DNA of 64,000 bases from Paramacrobiotus metropolitanus (lineage: Eukaryota; Tardigrada; Eutardigrada; Parachela; Macrobiotidae): contig NW_026570243.1 of the NCBI RefSeq assembly GCF_019649055.1, positions 434,001-498,000 of the forward strand, given 5' to 3'. A model generated the notes under the pieces. It made no database searches, was not told the DNA's origin, and worked only from the letters and a program-made list of their open reading frames with translations. Of the stretch, positions 47,604 through 58,549 are shown one piece after another (within the stretch, counting starts at the first letter, position 1; each line of letters opens with the position of its first letter). A program made the translations under genes and the position numbers.

Positions 47604-49520
47604 TCATTCGTATTCGAACTCCAAGCCTTGTAATTTGTCCTTGAGCCTATTCTGCTCGCTTTCGATCCACTCATCAACGCGCTTATTTAATTCCGGTGGC
47701 AGTTCCGTTTTCCAGTTTCCTACTTTTCCTACACGTACAGCAGATATAAGTTTTCACTATGTAAGTACGTTTTTTTACTACAAGCTACACAACTATATAT
47801 TAATAGTACTCTGTAGGATCAATTGTAAGGTTCATATTTACCGGCTCTCATAAAATGGGAGATATTAAAATCCCAGTAGCCAGCGGCGGCAATGGCTTCC
47901 CGATTGGTTAATTTGTTCTTTTTCATAGCATCAAAGTTACAGTGGAAAAGGATGGTGTCTAGTTGCTCATCAGTGAATTCCTTGCCGAGAAAGCGCGCTA
48001 GTCTTTGCGTCTCACCTTTAAAATCCTAAAACATTTGATCAAAAATACAAATGCGTAAGAACTAATAACTACCATAATACATTATTTCCTTTACAAGCAA
48101 AATTTCCAAAATTAGCCTAAGAAAGTTAACTGAACAGCCACTGAATATTTACCTTTAACAGTCGTTCGAATGTGGTGAAAAAGATATTGCTGTGATTTTT
48201 ATGTTTTGACCAAAAGTCAGCCACGTGATCCCAAAATGGTGCATAAATGCAGCGGTTATTAACAAACGACTCGAAGGTCTCCTCGATTGTCCCCTTGAAT
48301 GCGGCTGACGGCGTTGCCCGCATAAAATGGTGCATAGACACAATGGTATCTTTCGGATTTCGAGCAACATAAATAATCTAAGAATCAGTGCAAAAATAAC
48401 ATTTGTTAATAGAATGTTAACAATCACACTTTCTTCCCATTTGCGTTAACCTTTTTGAATTATATATGTTTTTCTTTGTTTGGTAATTATTGTACCATCC
48501 TAAATTTCAGACACCTTGGCTTTTTCGATGACGCTTTTCGGCAGCGCATCCCAGCCGAAATGCGTGTAAAAGTGCCGTGGCGGCTTCATGGCCAGCATCC
48601 GGTCAATGGGGCGCGCCCCGACCGGCATATTAGGTGTGCACATTTCCATGTACGGAAAATAAGTTTCCAAATTGGGGCCTTCGGTCATGCATTTGGGACT
48701 GGCGTCATTGTTGATCATATGCAGGATGGCTGTCATGAATGTTGTGCCTGAAGGTTGGATGCATATGGAAGTATTAGATTATAATCTTTCCTTACATTCC
48801 GATATGTTCCGCATAAATCCATAACTATTCAACTATGTTGGTGCTGGTTATGCCGACCTATGCATGTCCATCGGATAAACCGTTCTGCGTTTTCAACGAA
48901 GACAGAGATAACATTCCTCTGATGTTTAAGTAAAACTACGTTTGCGTCATCTACCATTACATTTTCTGATAATTTCTAGTTTTATGCATGTGAAAATTGA
49001 TTATGCATATGTTTTTGCTTGTACTTATTTAGTCAGATAGGTACACGTACATGAGACATCGAAAATAAATACTAGTAATTAAACACGCCCATAGCAGGCA
49101 TCATGGTGCATGTAACGTAATGTGTAGACTTCCAGTCGAATACAAAATAAGTTTGCAGATTTACCGCATTTTGGGAAAGTTACGATTGCCACATCCGATG
49201 GATCCGCTTCAAATTTCTCGATGCTGGGTATGGTGAGATAAAATGGGTAAAAGACCCTTGTTCCATGATAATTTTGTCTAAACAAGCACCAAGAAAGCGA
49301 TAACAAAATCCACAATGGAATATTATCTGCTGACGATATAAATAATTAGCTAAGCTGCACTGCTCCGAAAGCCATACAGAGAGCCGGTATTAAATTAAAC
49401 AACAGGAGCGACTTACAAAAAATCCTTGTCGTGGAATTTGTACTTATACGCTTCCGGTCCTTCGACCTTCTTCGGGACAACTGTGGCATTCTGCTTCGGA
49501 TTGTCGTCAGGCGATGCCAT
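47604..49520 (-). CDS. Cytosolic sulfotransferase (SULT family)
   Basis: Transfers sulfate from PAPS to small hydroxyl or amine acceptors. Exons, read downward: 49520-49417, 49277-49165, 48747-48515, 48377-48153, 48025-47842, 47728-47604; in phase, 327 residues, slightly longer than typical SULTs because of an N-terminal extension beginning MASPDDNPKQ. The PAPS 5'-phosphosulfate loop reads TFPKCGTTF (normally TYPKSGTTW). The catalytic His lies in FYTHFGWD, where the usual Lys-Thr-His has Tyr in place of Lys. The 3'-phosphate site YVARNPKDTIVS is intact, and the C-terminal signature is MRAGKVGNWKTEL. There is no signal peptide or TM segment, which argues for the cytosolic type. Substrate cannot be predicted. 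Confidence 0.94.
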
Positions 49521-51984
49521 CTGCAAGGAAATTGGGCGCGTATAAACATTAATGCATTCGCTATCAGTATAGGCACTTTGTAGGTTTACCTTGTGATACG
49601 GATTTCGCTAGAATTTTCGCAAAACGTCGATAAATTCTTGATGCAGGTCATGCAAAGATAAGAATAAGTGCCTGCATTCGCGTTTACAGTATATATACGG
49701 CCATATATACGTTGACATAAAGAAGGTAATATTATGGAAATTCTTCGTTTGCCTTCGGGGCGCAAACTTCTAGCGCCTGGATTGGAACGACGCGGACTAC
49801 ACCATATTAACGTTTTAGAATTTATGGTTCGTACTGTACAATTCGCAACCAAGTTGTACATATTTTTGTACCGTACTGTACGTTTATTCTGTATACCTAT
49901 ACCCGTATTGTCATGCCTGAACAAAACCGTTACTGGTACCTACAACCAAAAAGCAGATCATTAGAAGCAAAAGTGCTCACGTTTGCAGTTTTAAAAACGT
50001 GTTTTGATCATTCATTAGATATTTTACAGGACGGTACAATGTCTATTCAATTTGTCGTACGAGAACGCAGCTGTGTGCTACATTAGGTTCGACATTTGGA
50101 ATGAATGATCATCATTAGGACTAATACATTACTGTCATAATCAAAGAAACTTTCTAATAAACTACTGGTCCATGAAATCTTCAAAGGTGCTATTTTGATA
50201 CATTGCACATTTCTGCACAGCGGGGTTGCGCATGTCTCATCACACGTATTCAGATTGAGTAGCTCATATTGTATATGCGTTTTACCGGTAACTGACACTG
50301 AGAAAACTACGAGACAAAGTTTAATTTGTCGTACAATTAATAAAAGTTGGCAAAGATTTACTGCCGAAGAGATTTGCGAAACAGTGAAGGTATTGTCCAA
50401 AACACAAAATGTAAACGGTGCATCGTCAGTGAAACTTTTCTCAAACCTACAGTAGCATGGCATACGAAGTAATGCGGCGTATACCGTTTGGGTTACAGCA
50501 ATTTTAACTCAACTACTTCTGCCTATATCTAGCCCAACATAATAGAACATAAGTTTGTATTGCCATGCCCGAATTATCTTTGGAAGTGAAAGTTTTCCTA
50601 AATACATTAAACTTTAAGCTAACATTTATTTTTGTATAAACTATGCCATAAAATATTATATACAGCAGGAGTAAAATACCAATCTGCGGTTGCTCATAAC
50701 TTTGCAGATTTTATGCAGTAAAAGTTAGATGCATGAATGATGAAACGAAGCCGCGGTTTTCATTTGTGTGCGGTTTACATTTTCTGTACAGTTTATTAAC
50801 TTTTATTGAAAAACTGTTGATTTAGCAATAAGTCATCTGATAATTTGGTTTATTTCCGTGCTGTTTAAGTTTTCGCTAATTGCTGCATTGCAACAAGTAC
50901 GTATTCATTTAAAGAAGCTTATACGGTAACTTTTCCCCATAAAACGCACGCGTGCAAACAAACATATTAAAATAAACAGGCAAACATTTATCAATGTGAC
51001 AGCATCACAAGGCGCTACTCTACACAGCTGCCCATATTGGATGTACGTTGCGCGCCAGTGACCGTGAACTTGGTAGGCACCGTTGTGTATTCTCGCGCGC
51101 GTTGTCTACGTGCTGGGTTCCAAATTTAAAGCATATCACATCATACCAGCACGGTAAAAACGACGACACCCACTCCCACAGCACCTGACCTTTAACGACA
51201 TTTGCATTGCGCCATGATCTAACAGCTTTCCTAAGGTCAAAGAAACTGCCGGTATGGCTAAATGTTTGAAGAAGTTATGGTCAGATGGTGCTTGACAGGT
51301 GTAGTACTGTTTACAGCGCGAAATTAGTGCTACGTATCAAGAGGACATTTCGTCCACTTAAATCGTGGAGATGTTTGTATGCTGGGGGGATCTTGTGATA
51401 TAACGATCACACCCGTTCGTTGGGATTATAAATTAAGCATTTACGTATGCGCTAAAGCTATAGTTTACCTTTATCGGAAAGTTTAGAATTTACGATAATT
51501 TTGTGGAAGGTTTGCATTCATTGCAGCATGCAGGCATGATTCAATGCACATAACTTGTGCATGCAGGGTGCTTACTTTTTTGGACCGTATCGTCACCGTC
51601 ACCTAAAGAGATTATTCAAAGCAACAGAGGTCGACAAGCCATTATTTACTTTCCATTCATTTGATATTAACAACCACTGCAAATACTGTATAAGAATAAA
51701 AAAGAGAGCGCATAGAAATGCTTTAATTTTAACATCTTATTCTTTGCATAAAACTGTATACACGTATGCCTTATAATTATACAACATACTTTTATAAAAT
51801 GACCCGATGGGCCACATATATTTGTGCAAACATTTCGCATTAAAAACCTGTAATTATTACTCATTAATTATATTTTCGTAAACTTTTTGAATTTTTGCTC
51901 CTACAGTACCGATGAATGTCACATGCATTTTTCAGGAATTTCGATTTGGTTTTATAAAAATAAGTTTAACACAGCAGTAACGTC

Positions 51985-52007
51985 ATTAATTGATTAATTA
52001 ATTAATT
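51985..52007. repeat. ATTAATT simple repeat
   Basis: Short tandem ATTA/TTAATTA run; low complexity, no function inferred. Confidence 0.7.
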
Positions 52008-52352
52008 CTTGCTATATTGATAAAATATTTATAAAATCACAAATTTTATTTTACCTATTCATTTTTTGTAAGTACTAACAGCACCGCTGTAGCATTGGCA
52101 GTTGCACCATAACAACATGAGCCCTAGCTAACAGGTAGCAGATATTTTTGATACTACAGTTTCTCTTTATTTCCCTATGACAGTTTCACAAATGCCGAAC
52201 CGAAACCGCTAAGCTTTCAACCGTTGTCTTGTCGTACGCGTTATTGGATTATCAAAGTTACTTAGCTGTTTTGATTCAACCTATCGATCCGGAAGGATTC
52301 CATCAAGCCAGTCTGTGCGCGAATACACACACACAGACCGCACGTTATTAGG

Positions 52353-52490
52353 ATGGCTGAGAACGCACATCATCACACGACGTTACGCATGTCGTTGATG
52401 GAAAACATGATTTTTGGCGGATTAAAAACTGGACAGTATCTTGAAGCGTATAGTCCGGTGCTGTACGGCCAGCACCGCAGGGATTTGTAG
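52353..52490 (+). CDS. Possible small ORF, 45 residues
   Basis: ATG in context AGGATGG opens a frame with start MAENAHHHTTLRMSLMENM and end LYGQHRRDL before TAG at 52488. Composition is protein-like, and the local GC content is above the AT-rich flanks. There is no signal peptide, splice context or known family. It lies about 220 bp upstream of the TATA box of the Gly-rich gene, so it could be an independent peptide gene, an upstream exon or chance. Confidence 0.25.
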   Translation: MAENAHHHTTLRMSLMENMIFGGLKTGQYLEAYSPVLYGQHRRDL

Positions 52491-52712
52491 TTGTTTAACA
52501 TGGATGTTGAACGGTTTACGCTACCGGTCAGCTTGATCGTTTACAGTGGAGAGACAAATTAGTTCAATCACTCCGGCTCAGCATATTTGTCTTTCTAGTT
52601 AACCTGTTGCCTTGAATGAACAAGCGTCATAACTTATGATACCGAGCGCTATACGGGGCAGGCCGGGCTATAACGGAGCTCAAGTAATATCGAGAAAGAA
52701 AGAAAAAAAACA

Positions 52713-52719
52713 TATAAAG
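52713..52719 (+). promoter_or_regulatory. TATA box of the Gly-rich secreted protein gene
   Basis: TATAAAG after an A-rich tract, about 310 bases before the ATG. A start about 30 bases downstream (near 52745) would give a 5' UTR of about 280 bases. A strong TATA box fits a highly or tissue-specifically expressed structural gene. The transcription start is inferred. Confidence 0.45.
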
Positions 52720-53026
52720 ACAAGAGCCAGACATTCACGAGCATTTGCTCGGTTATTTCAAAGTCAAGAGCTATTAGCAGCCAGTGCAGCTGCCCAGTGA
52801 GGGGAGAGCATCATCAGTTTTTCTTTAGCTAACACCCTCAAATAAACTCGCCGCGATGCTCGGATGGTCAGTTGGCTCCTAAGACCTTTTTAGTGCAAAC
52901 TCCCTGCGCTGAGTCGTCAGTCAGTTGCATCGACTTGTCTGCTTTTTTATCAATTAATTTTCAATAAATGGTTAAGGATTAAGTTGCCACCATCTGCGGT
53001 CACTGTCTCTCTTCCCCCGAGAAACA

Positions 53027-56000
53027 ATGCGGCTTCTCGGCCATATTTTTGCCCTCATCTTCCTTTCGTGCGTCTGCGCGGAGACTGCTCAAGAGCCGGC
53101 GGCGGCCGCATCCTCCTCCAGCGTCGCCAAACGCGAATTCCAGCCCACAATTGCCGATGCATCAAAACGGAAAGAAGTGTCGGCCCGGCTGACCGCCGCG
53201 ACGGGCAGCGCACTGACCAGTCGGCAAGCGTCACCCGCGAGCGGTAGTGTACCGCTCAGTATCACCGTTACAACCGCCGCCCAGGGAACAGCGGATCCCG
53301 CTCGACAGAATGTGGTGGTAGGGACACCGGTGGCCGGCACCACCGTCACCGGGACAAACGTCATCCAGGGTGTTCCCATTACCGGCTCAAGTTACGGACA
53401 GTCCTCTAGCTATTTGGCGCCCAGCTATGCCATGCCGTATGGTGGCGGATATGGAGGATATGGCGGAGGCGGATATGGAGGCGGCGGATACGGAGGAGGC
53501 GGTTATGGCGGCGGTGGTTATGGAGGTGGCGGTTACGGTGGAGGTGGATACGGCGGTGGCGGGTATGGCGGTGGCGGATATGGTGGCGGCGGTTACGGAG
53601 GAGGATATGGATATCCAAGTAAGTTAAACAAGCCATAAAAATGAATGCATAAAAATTGTGATATTGATCAAAAAATCCAGATTTATCTTATTTTAATTTC
53701 GTCTTCATTAGTTTTTTTGCCCGTTTAGCCGTGCTTTCCACTTTACATCCGCAAAAATGTATAATGTATGTATAGGTAGTACTTATATTGTGCATGAACA
53801 AAAATGTGGATTTGTGGAATCAATACCCAAACGCGGTAACCTTCTTGAAAGCGTTCGAAATCGACATTTGACGCCACTGACCGTTGTCCATACAGTGATC
53901 GTGCGATCTCCGCAAGATTCAGTTCTCATCACTTTTAAACAACTGGTACTTCTATTTAGTTTTTCGGAAAATTATTGACGAACACATTATCCTCAACCTT
54001 ATTTGCTCTACTTCTATTTCTCGAAAAAGTCTATGCTTAGTATACTTACGAGCCAACAACTTCAATACACATGCACCTTTAAGCCATCCTTTTTGTTTGG
54101 CTCCTTGAAATAGGGCTTTCCGAGAAAGCAGAGTTGTTGGTTTTTTTTGGAAAGGTTTCAAGTGGCATGTAAAATATTCTTCTGAAACCGAAGGGCGCAA
54201 TCTTTTTCAGCAGTTGTTAATCCCTTTTTGAAAACTGAGAATTATGTACTCATATCTCTGTCAGTAAAAATTTCAAGGAATTATAATTCATTTGTGGCAA
54301 TAGGAATGTGTTGCTATGAGAATACCAGGCTTTGCTTAAGATATCACAGATTTATAACCAAATGTGGAATGTTCACAAGCCACGAATGTTAATTTGTAAT
54401 AACCTTATTTTGCTAATTTCCAATATTATATGCGGCTATCATTTATGTACAAAGGATTTTATAATGATAATTATACCCACAATTGCCTTTACGGGGATGC
54501 ATGCCTCCGTTAGATTCTGTCGCAGTCCAAATATAAATCATGGCATGAGCACAGGTCACAGACTCACAGTGCAAGGAAATCAAAAATGAAGGTTACCGCC
54601 GTATCACCAATGTAAAATCAGTTATAACTGTCGGCACTTAGGAGCCACTTGTCCGTAATAAGCACTTGTGCTCCCTGGCAGAAAGCCGGGGAGCCGCGCG
54701 GCAGAATCTCTGTGACATCAGCTTTAGATGCGCATTGCTCGATTATGTGACCTGCTTAGCCTTTAGCAATTTAACCAGGCTCCTTAAGGTTCAAGTTTGC
54801 TTGACCACTGCATAAACTGTCAAAACGCCCAGTATTGATTAGCATCAAGTGGTGTGCCGGGTCTTTAACAAAACTGTTGTCTCTGTGTCATTATAAACAG
54901 TGCCTCCTATTCTCTATCCACCACCACCACCAATTCCCATTCCGGTACCGGTGCCCGGTCCGCCCATTCCCGTGCCGGGACCACCGATCCCGATTCCCGC
55001 ACCTATCCCGGTGCCGGCCTATGATTACGGTTACGGTGGCGGTTATGGAGGGTATGGCGGAGGTGGTAACAATTATGGGGGTGGTTACGGCAACAACAAC
55101 TATGGCGGCGGCGGATCATACGGCGGCAACAACTACCGAGACAACAGTTATGGCGGAAACAGCTACGGCGGAAACAGCTATGGCGGCGGTTACAGCAACA
55201 ATAATAACTATGGTAGCAGCGGTTATGGTAGCAATAACAACAATTACGGCAGCAACAGTTACGGAGGTGGCGGCTATAATGATTATGGAAACAAAGGTTA
55301 TGGCGGCAGTAACTACGGCAGCGGTGGCTATGGAGGGAAGGGCAGTTCTAGCTATGGCTATTCCAGCGGAGGCTATGGTAAGTTTCTGCATGCACAGCAA
55401 AACATTGACCAAAACCGGTAGGTGGGAACCCAATAAAACCTTAATTATCTTATTAATTTTACATCTTTTTGTTAAATACAATCTGTGGAAAATTGTTTAA
55501 ATTAATTTTCCGAAACCTATTATTGCCCCCCTTGTTTTTTTATTGAAAACCGTAAAGGGTCCCATCTATCACGTTTTTGGTTAATGTTTAGGTGCGGGCC
55601 CATATATGCCGGATTATTTATTTAATTCTGATAACACAAATGCTTGCTACAACTGTAATAATAACGGGAACCAAGCTGTTGCCTCTGGTCGACAGAACAA
55701 TATTAATTACGGCAATCAGTTGTCGTCATCCGGCAATAATAACGCGGGCTACATCAATCAATATGCGACAAATTCTTTTAAAGCCTCCTCTGCAGGATCC
55801 AGCTACGGTGGCAATAATTATGGATCGGGTGGAAAGTATGGAAATTCCGGTGGATACGGACGTTCGAGCTACGGCAACAACAACAACAATAATTATAATA
55901 ACAATAATAACTATGATTCTTATTCCTCAAATCTGTCGGGATCCTACAGCAGTCATTATCCAACCGGAACCAGCTCCAGCTCATATTATGATCCCTACAC

Positions 56001-56196
56001 CGGCGGCAGTACATACAGTGGACCGACACCCTATGGACGCAGTGCCAAAACTGCCGATAATACCGGGAGTAAATATGATATTAGTGCGTCGGGATTAAGT
56101 GCACAGATTGCTAGTCAGCTGGAGGGTGCTGGACACCCTGGTCTGCTAGGAAGCAATGCTAATGAAAAGGTCATGTTGTACACTAGTAGAAGATGA
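53027..56196 (+). CDS. Secreted Gly/Tyr/Asn/Pro-rich repeat protein (cuticle- or silk-like)
   Basis: Extracellular structural protein by composition. Three exons, each splitting a codon after its first base: 53027-53618, 54901-55377, 55592-56196; 557 residues. Residues 1-18 (MRLLGHIFALIFLSCVCA) are a signal peptide. Exon 1 continues with an Ala/Ser/Thr-rich segment and ends in at least ten GGYGG-type repeats. Exon 2 opens with a proline tract (PPPPP, then PIPVPGPP-type repeats) and changes to NYGG/SYGG repeats. Exon 3 is Asn/Tyr/Ser-rich, includes the only later cysteines (CYNC), and ends in a non-repetitive tail (ASGLSAQIASQLEGAGHPGL). Such Gly-Tyr repeats occur in cuticular, eggshell, adhesive and silk proteins. 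Which one applies here is unknown. The symmetrical intron phases would allow exon-by-exon repeat expansion. AATAAA follows at 56317. Confidence 0.9.
53441..53612 (+). repeat. Coding minisatellite, GGN-TAY-GGN units
   Basis: Tandem 15-base-like units encoding GGGGY repeats in exon 1 of the Gly-rich gene. Units differ mostly at third codon positions, so the repeat is conserved more strongly at protein than DNA level. Confidence 0.85.
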
Positions 56197-56316
56197 AACG
56201 GGTTGTGGAACTGAAAGCATGGTTCTGTATGAAGATGTCTGACGGTAAAACTGTTGTAAGTTTTTGTTCTGATTTGGTTCTATCGTCTACCGCTCCCAAA
56301 GTAGCATACAGTTCGG

Positions 56317-56322
56317 AATAAA
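56317..56322 (+). terminator. Poly(A) signal of the Gly-rich gene
   Basis: AATAAA about 120 bases after the stop codon. Confidence 0.55.
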
Positions 56323-57286
56323 TTTAAAATCGATGCAAATGTGGACAGCAACTTTGTATTAATAATGTAGACTTCGAGCCATAAATAAGTCCACCGCTTG
56401 CGGCATTAATTAAGGTCTTGCGGCGCTCATACGCGCTTCTCGCCGCAAACGAAAAATTCCCGAAATCCATTCTGAAGAGACAAATTTGGTTGATCAATAA
56501 ATCAAAATCATTAAGTCAGCAGTATTTAACATGTACGAGTTACTTACAATGTGCTGCACAAGCTTCAGAAGCGGCAGTACCTTGTACAGCTCTTACTGGG
56601 TAGCCGGGTCGCAGTGTCAGCTGAAGTTGTGCTTTGCACATGTCAAATACCTACAATAGGTGCTGGAGTCGTCGCCGCTTCCAGTAATCTATATAGTTAT
56701 TTTGCTTATTATGCAGACAAATATACGGTACAAACTCGAGTGCCGAATAGGGGTCGGGAAGACTAGGCAGCACTTGTTATACCTGGCAGGTGAATAACAG
56801 GAAAACGTATGTACGTATTAGTTTTACTGGAGCGGTGAAGTGCGGAAGCACGGTAATATGTATGAAGCACGGTACTTCTACAGGTGTGGAAGTTGTAAAA
56901 TTATTGTGGCCTATATAACATATGGTTTCCTTCTGTGCGGGTCAATATTCAGTATTGCTAACTATGGACTTCTAATTAAAACGCTATCAAACTAAAAGTG
57001 CGGTGATTAAGGCGACCACTGGTCCAAAAAGGATTAAGTACATGGACGCAAATGTTTTTGTTATTGATACGAGCACGTCTGACAGCCCTACTATAGTACT
57101 GTGTCATTGACAACTCTGCCCTCATACGGTGTTACGAAATTTACGGTAATAACAGCGCCAGGAAACCCGGCAGTATCTTCATTCTGTAAGGTAATGAGAG
57201 GATGACTATTCGTACATTATAATTATAAGACATTTCTATTTCTATGTTGTTAACGCCATTGATATCGTGAAATTCATACATCTTCG
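56323..57286. other. Intergenic, about 1 kb
   Basis: No convincing gene. Frames at 56418-56766 have no protein family features and no splice context. The right end should contain the promoter of the 98-residue membrane protein gene. Confidence 0.5.
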
Positions 57287-57316
57287 ATCGCTTTCTTACA
57301 CATCGCTTTCTTACAC
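57287..57316 (+). repeat. 15-bp tandem duplication just before a start codon
   Basis: ATCGCTTTCTTACAC occurs twice head to tail, ending 11 bases before the ATG at 57328. It lies in the presumed 5' UTR of the next gene. Confidence 0.8.
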
Positions 57317-57327
57317 ATCGCATACGG

Positions 57328-57624
57328 ATGTCTTACGAAATGGTCGTTGCCGGGTCTATCTTGGGCCTAATGCTGAAAGCCTTGGAGTTAATCGTACTCA
57401 TGTGTCTCTTAATTGCCGGAACGGCATGGCTACTGCGGCAATGGATCCGATACAACCGACAGGTTCGCCAACGTGATCCAGAGGACATTCTGCCGGATGA
57501 GGACCACCTAACTGAAGGAATCAACCGCGACGTACGGAGAAACTCGGGCTCGCTCATCGATATCCAGCCTTCTGCTCCTCTTCCACAGTGCTCCATGTGC
57601 GGATGGCAGGGTTCCGAGAAATAA
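57328..57624 (+). CDS. Small single-pass membrane protein, 98 residues, unknown family
   Basis: An intronless frame in good codon composition, in contrast to its AT-rich flanks. Residues about 6-34 are one long hydrophobic helix (VVAGSILGLMLKALELIVLM and following), flanked on its C-terminal side by Arg/Lys (LLRQWIRYNRQVRQ), so the C-terminus is predicted cytosolic by the positive-inside rule. The rest is acidic, then Ser/Pro-rich, and ends with a CSMCGW motif whose CxxC could bind metal or form a disulphide. I recognise no family. AATAAA at 57908 supports a short transcription unit. Confidence 0.6.
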   Translation: MSYEMVVAGSILGLMLKALELIVLMCLLIAGTAWLLRQWIRYNRQVRQRDPEDILPDEDHLTEGINRDVRRNSGSLIDIQPSAPLPQCSMCGWQGSEK

Positions 57625-57907
57625 TACCGCAAATCACTACTGTGCGCAAGTGCAACTACCGTGACTTTCGTATATAAATATTTTGTTAATAAGAACTATC
57701 GTGAGTTGTTAAAGGACACAACACCGGAACCTAACTGTGTACCATATATCTATACAATAACCATATTGAGTGGGCGTTGTTTTTTTGCACTTTTCGTCCT
57801 GTACGATTTTTCTGTCCTTACCACTGCAAAAAAAACTTGCTTTGACTTTCGCTAGTTTCTAACCGCATGAGATGAATCTGCCTTCCCCAAACAGCGAACG
57901 TATTCTC

Positions 57908-57913
57908 AATAAA
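57908..57913 (+). terminator. Poly(A) signal of the small membrane protein gene
   Basis: AATAAA about 285 bases downstream of the stop at 57624. Confidence 0.45.
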
Positions 57914-58549
57914 TATGAACTGTAGGAGTATCTCGAGTGGAAGCCTTCGAGAACCGGCGACAGTAATGCAAACAACGGAATGATTACAAATAATTATTGT
58001 AATTTACAGCTTAATTTTATGCAGTTTATGTAATTACAACTTTTTAAATTTGACAAGTACTAGTACACTAAAGTAAGGTAAGTGATACCATTTACCGATT
58101 TAAGTTATTTTACCGTTTAGATACACCGGCAAACACACAGCGTGATAACTGCGCTACCGCCTTGTTACGGTGACGAGAAAACAAAAACATCAGTTTCCGC
58201 AAAGACCAACCAACGATTGTCATAAAGTTACGTAATTTGCCCTAATAATTTCGTCGCCGTTATTGAATTAATAATTTATTTGTGCTACAATTTAGATTTC
58301 ATTGTCCGCGTGACTTCATTCAAGTATTTCTACTGCGTTTTTACAAATCATATCCATTTTTGATTTTTCAGTTGTTTATGATTTATCGTTCATTATCGCA
58401 GCACGTGCACTTGCTAAGTAGTAGCAGCTGATTGCTTAAGGCTTATGAGTTATGATAATTATAATTCTGAATCAATGGAACTGTTTGATTGATCCCCAAG
58501 CGCGCGGAGAAGATTGTGTACAAGTACAATAAGCCTTGCTCTTCAAAGA
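57914..58549. other. Intergenic upstream of WDR45B
   Basis: 0.6 kb of AT-rich sequence that should hold the WDR45B promoter. It contains CACGTG, an E-box, at about 58402. Nothing else stands out. Confidence 0.45.

Larger units (their letters stand above)
49521..53026. other. 3.5 kb intergenic, divergent between SULT (-) and Gly-rich gene (+)
   Basis: It holds the upstream regions of both flanking genes. Apart from a 45-residue small ORF (52353-52490), an ATTA-type simple repeat (51985-52007) and a TATA box (52713), I find no recognisable gene or RNA. Frames at 49586-49964 and 50083-50463 overlap on opposite strands and look random. Confidence 0.5.

Noticed and set aside
47517-47615. A-box-like TGGTGTAGTGGTC suggesting a tRNA
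   Set aside because: No cloverleaf forms and the putative B box falls in the end of the sulfotransferase coding sequence.
53441-53612. CRISPR-like array
   Set aside because: The units are adjacent codon repeats without unique spacers, inside a eukaryotic coding exon.
53370-53636. His/Arg-rich and Met/Ala-rich frames over the Gly repeats
   Set aside because: Other frames of a GGN-TAY-GGN tandem repeat stay open by composition; only the GGY frame continues the signal peptide and the splice phases.
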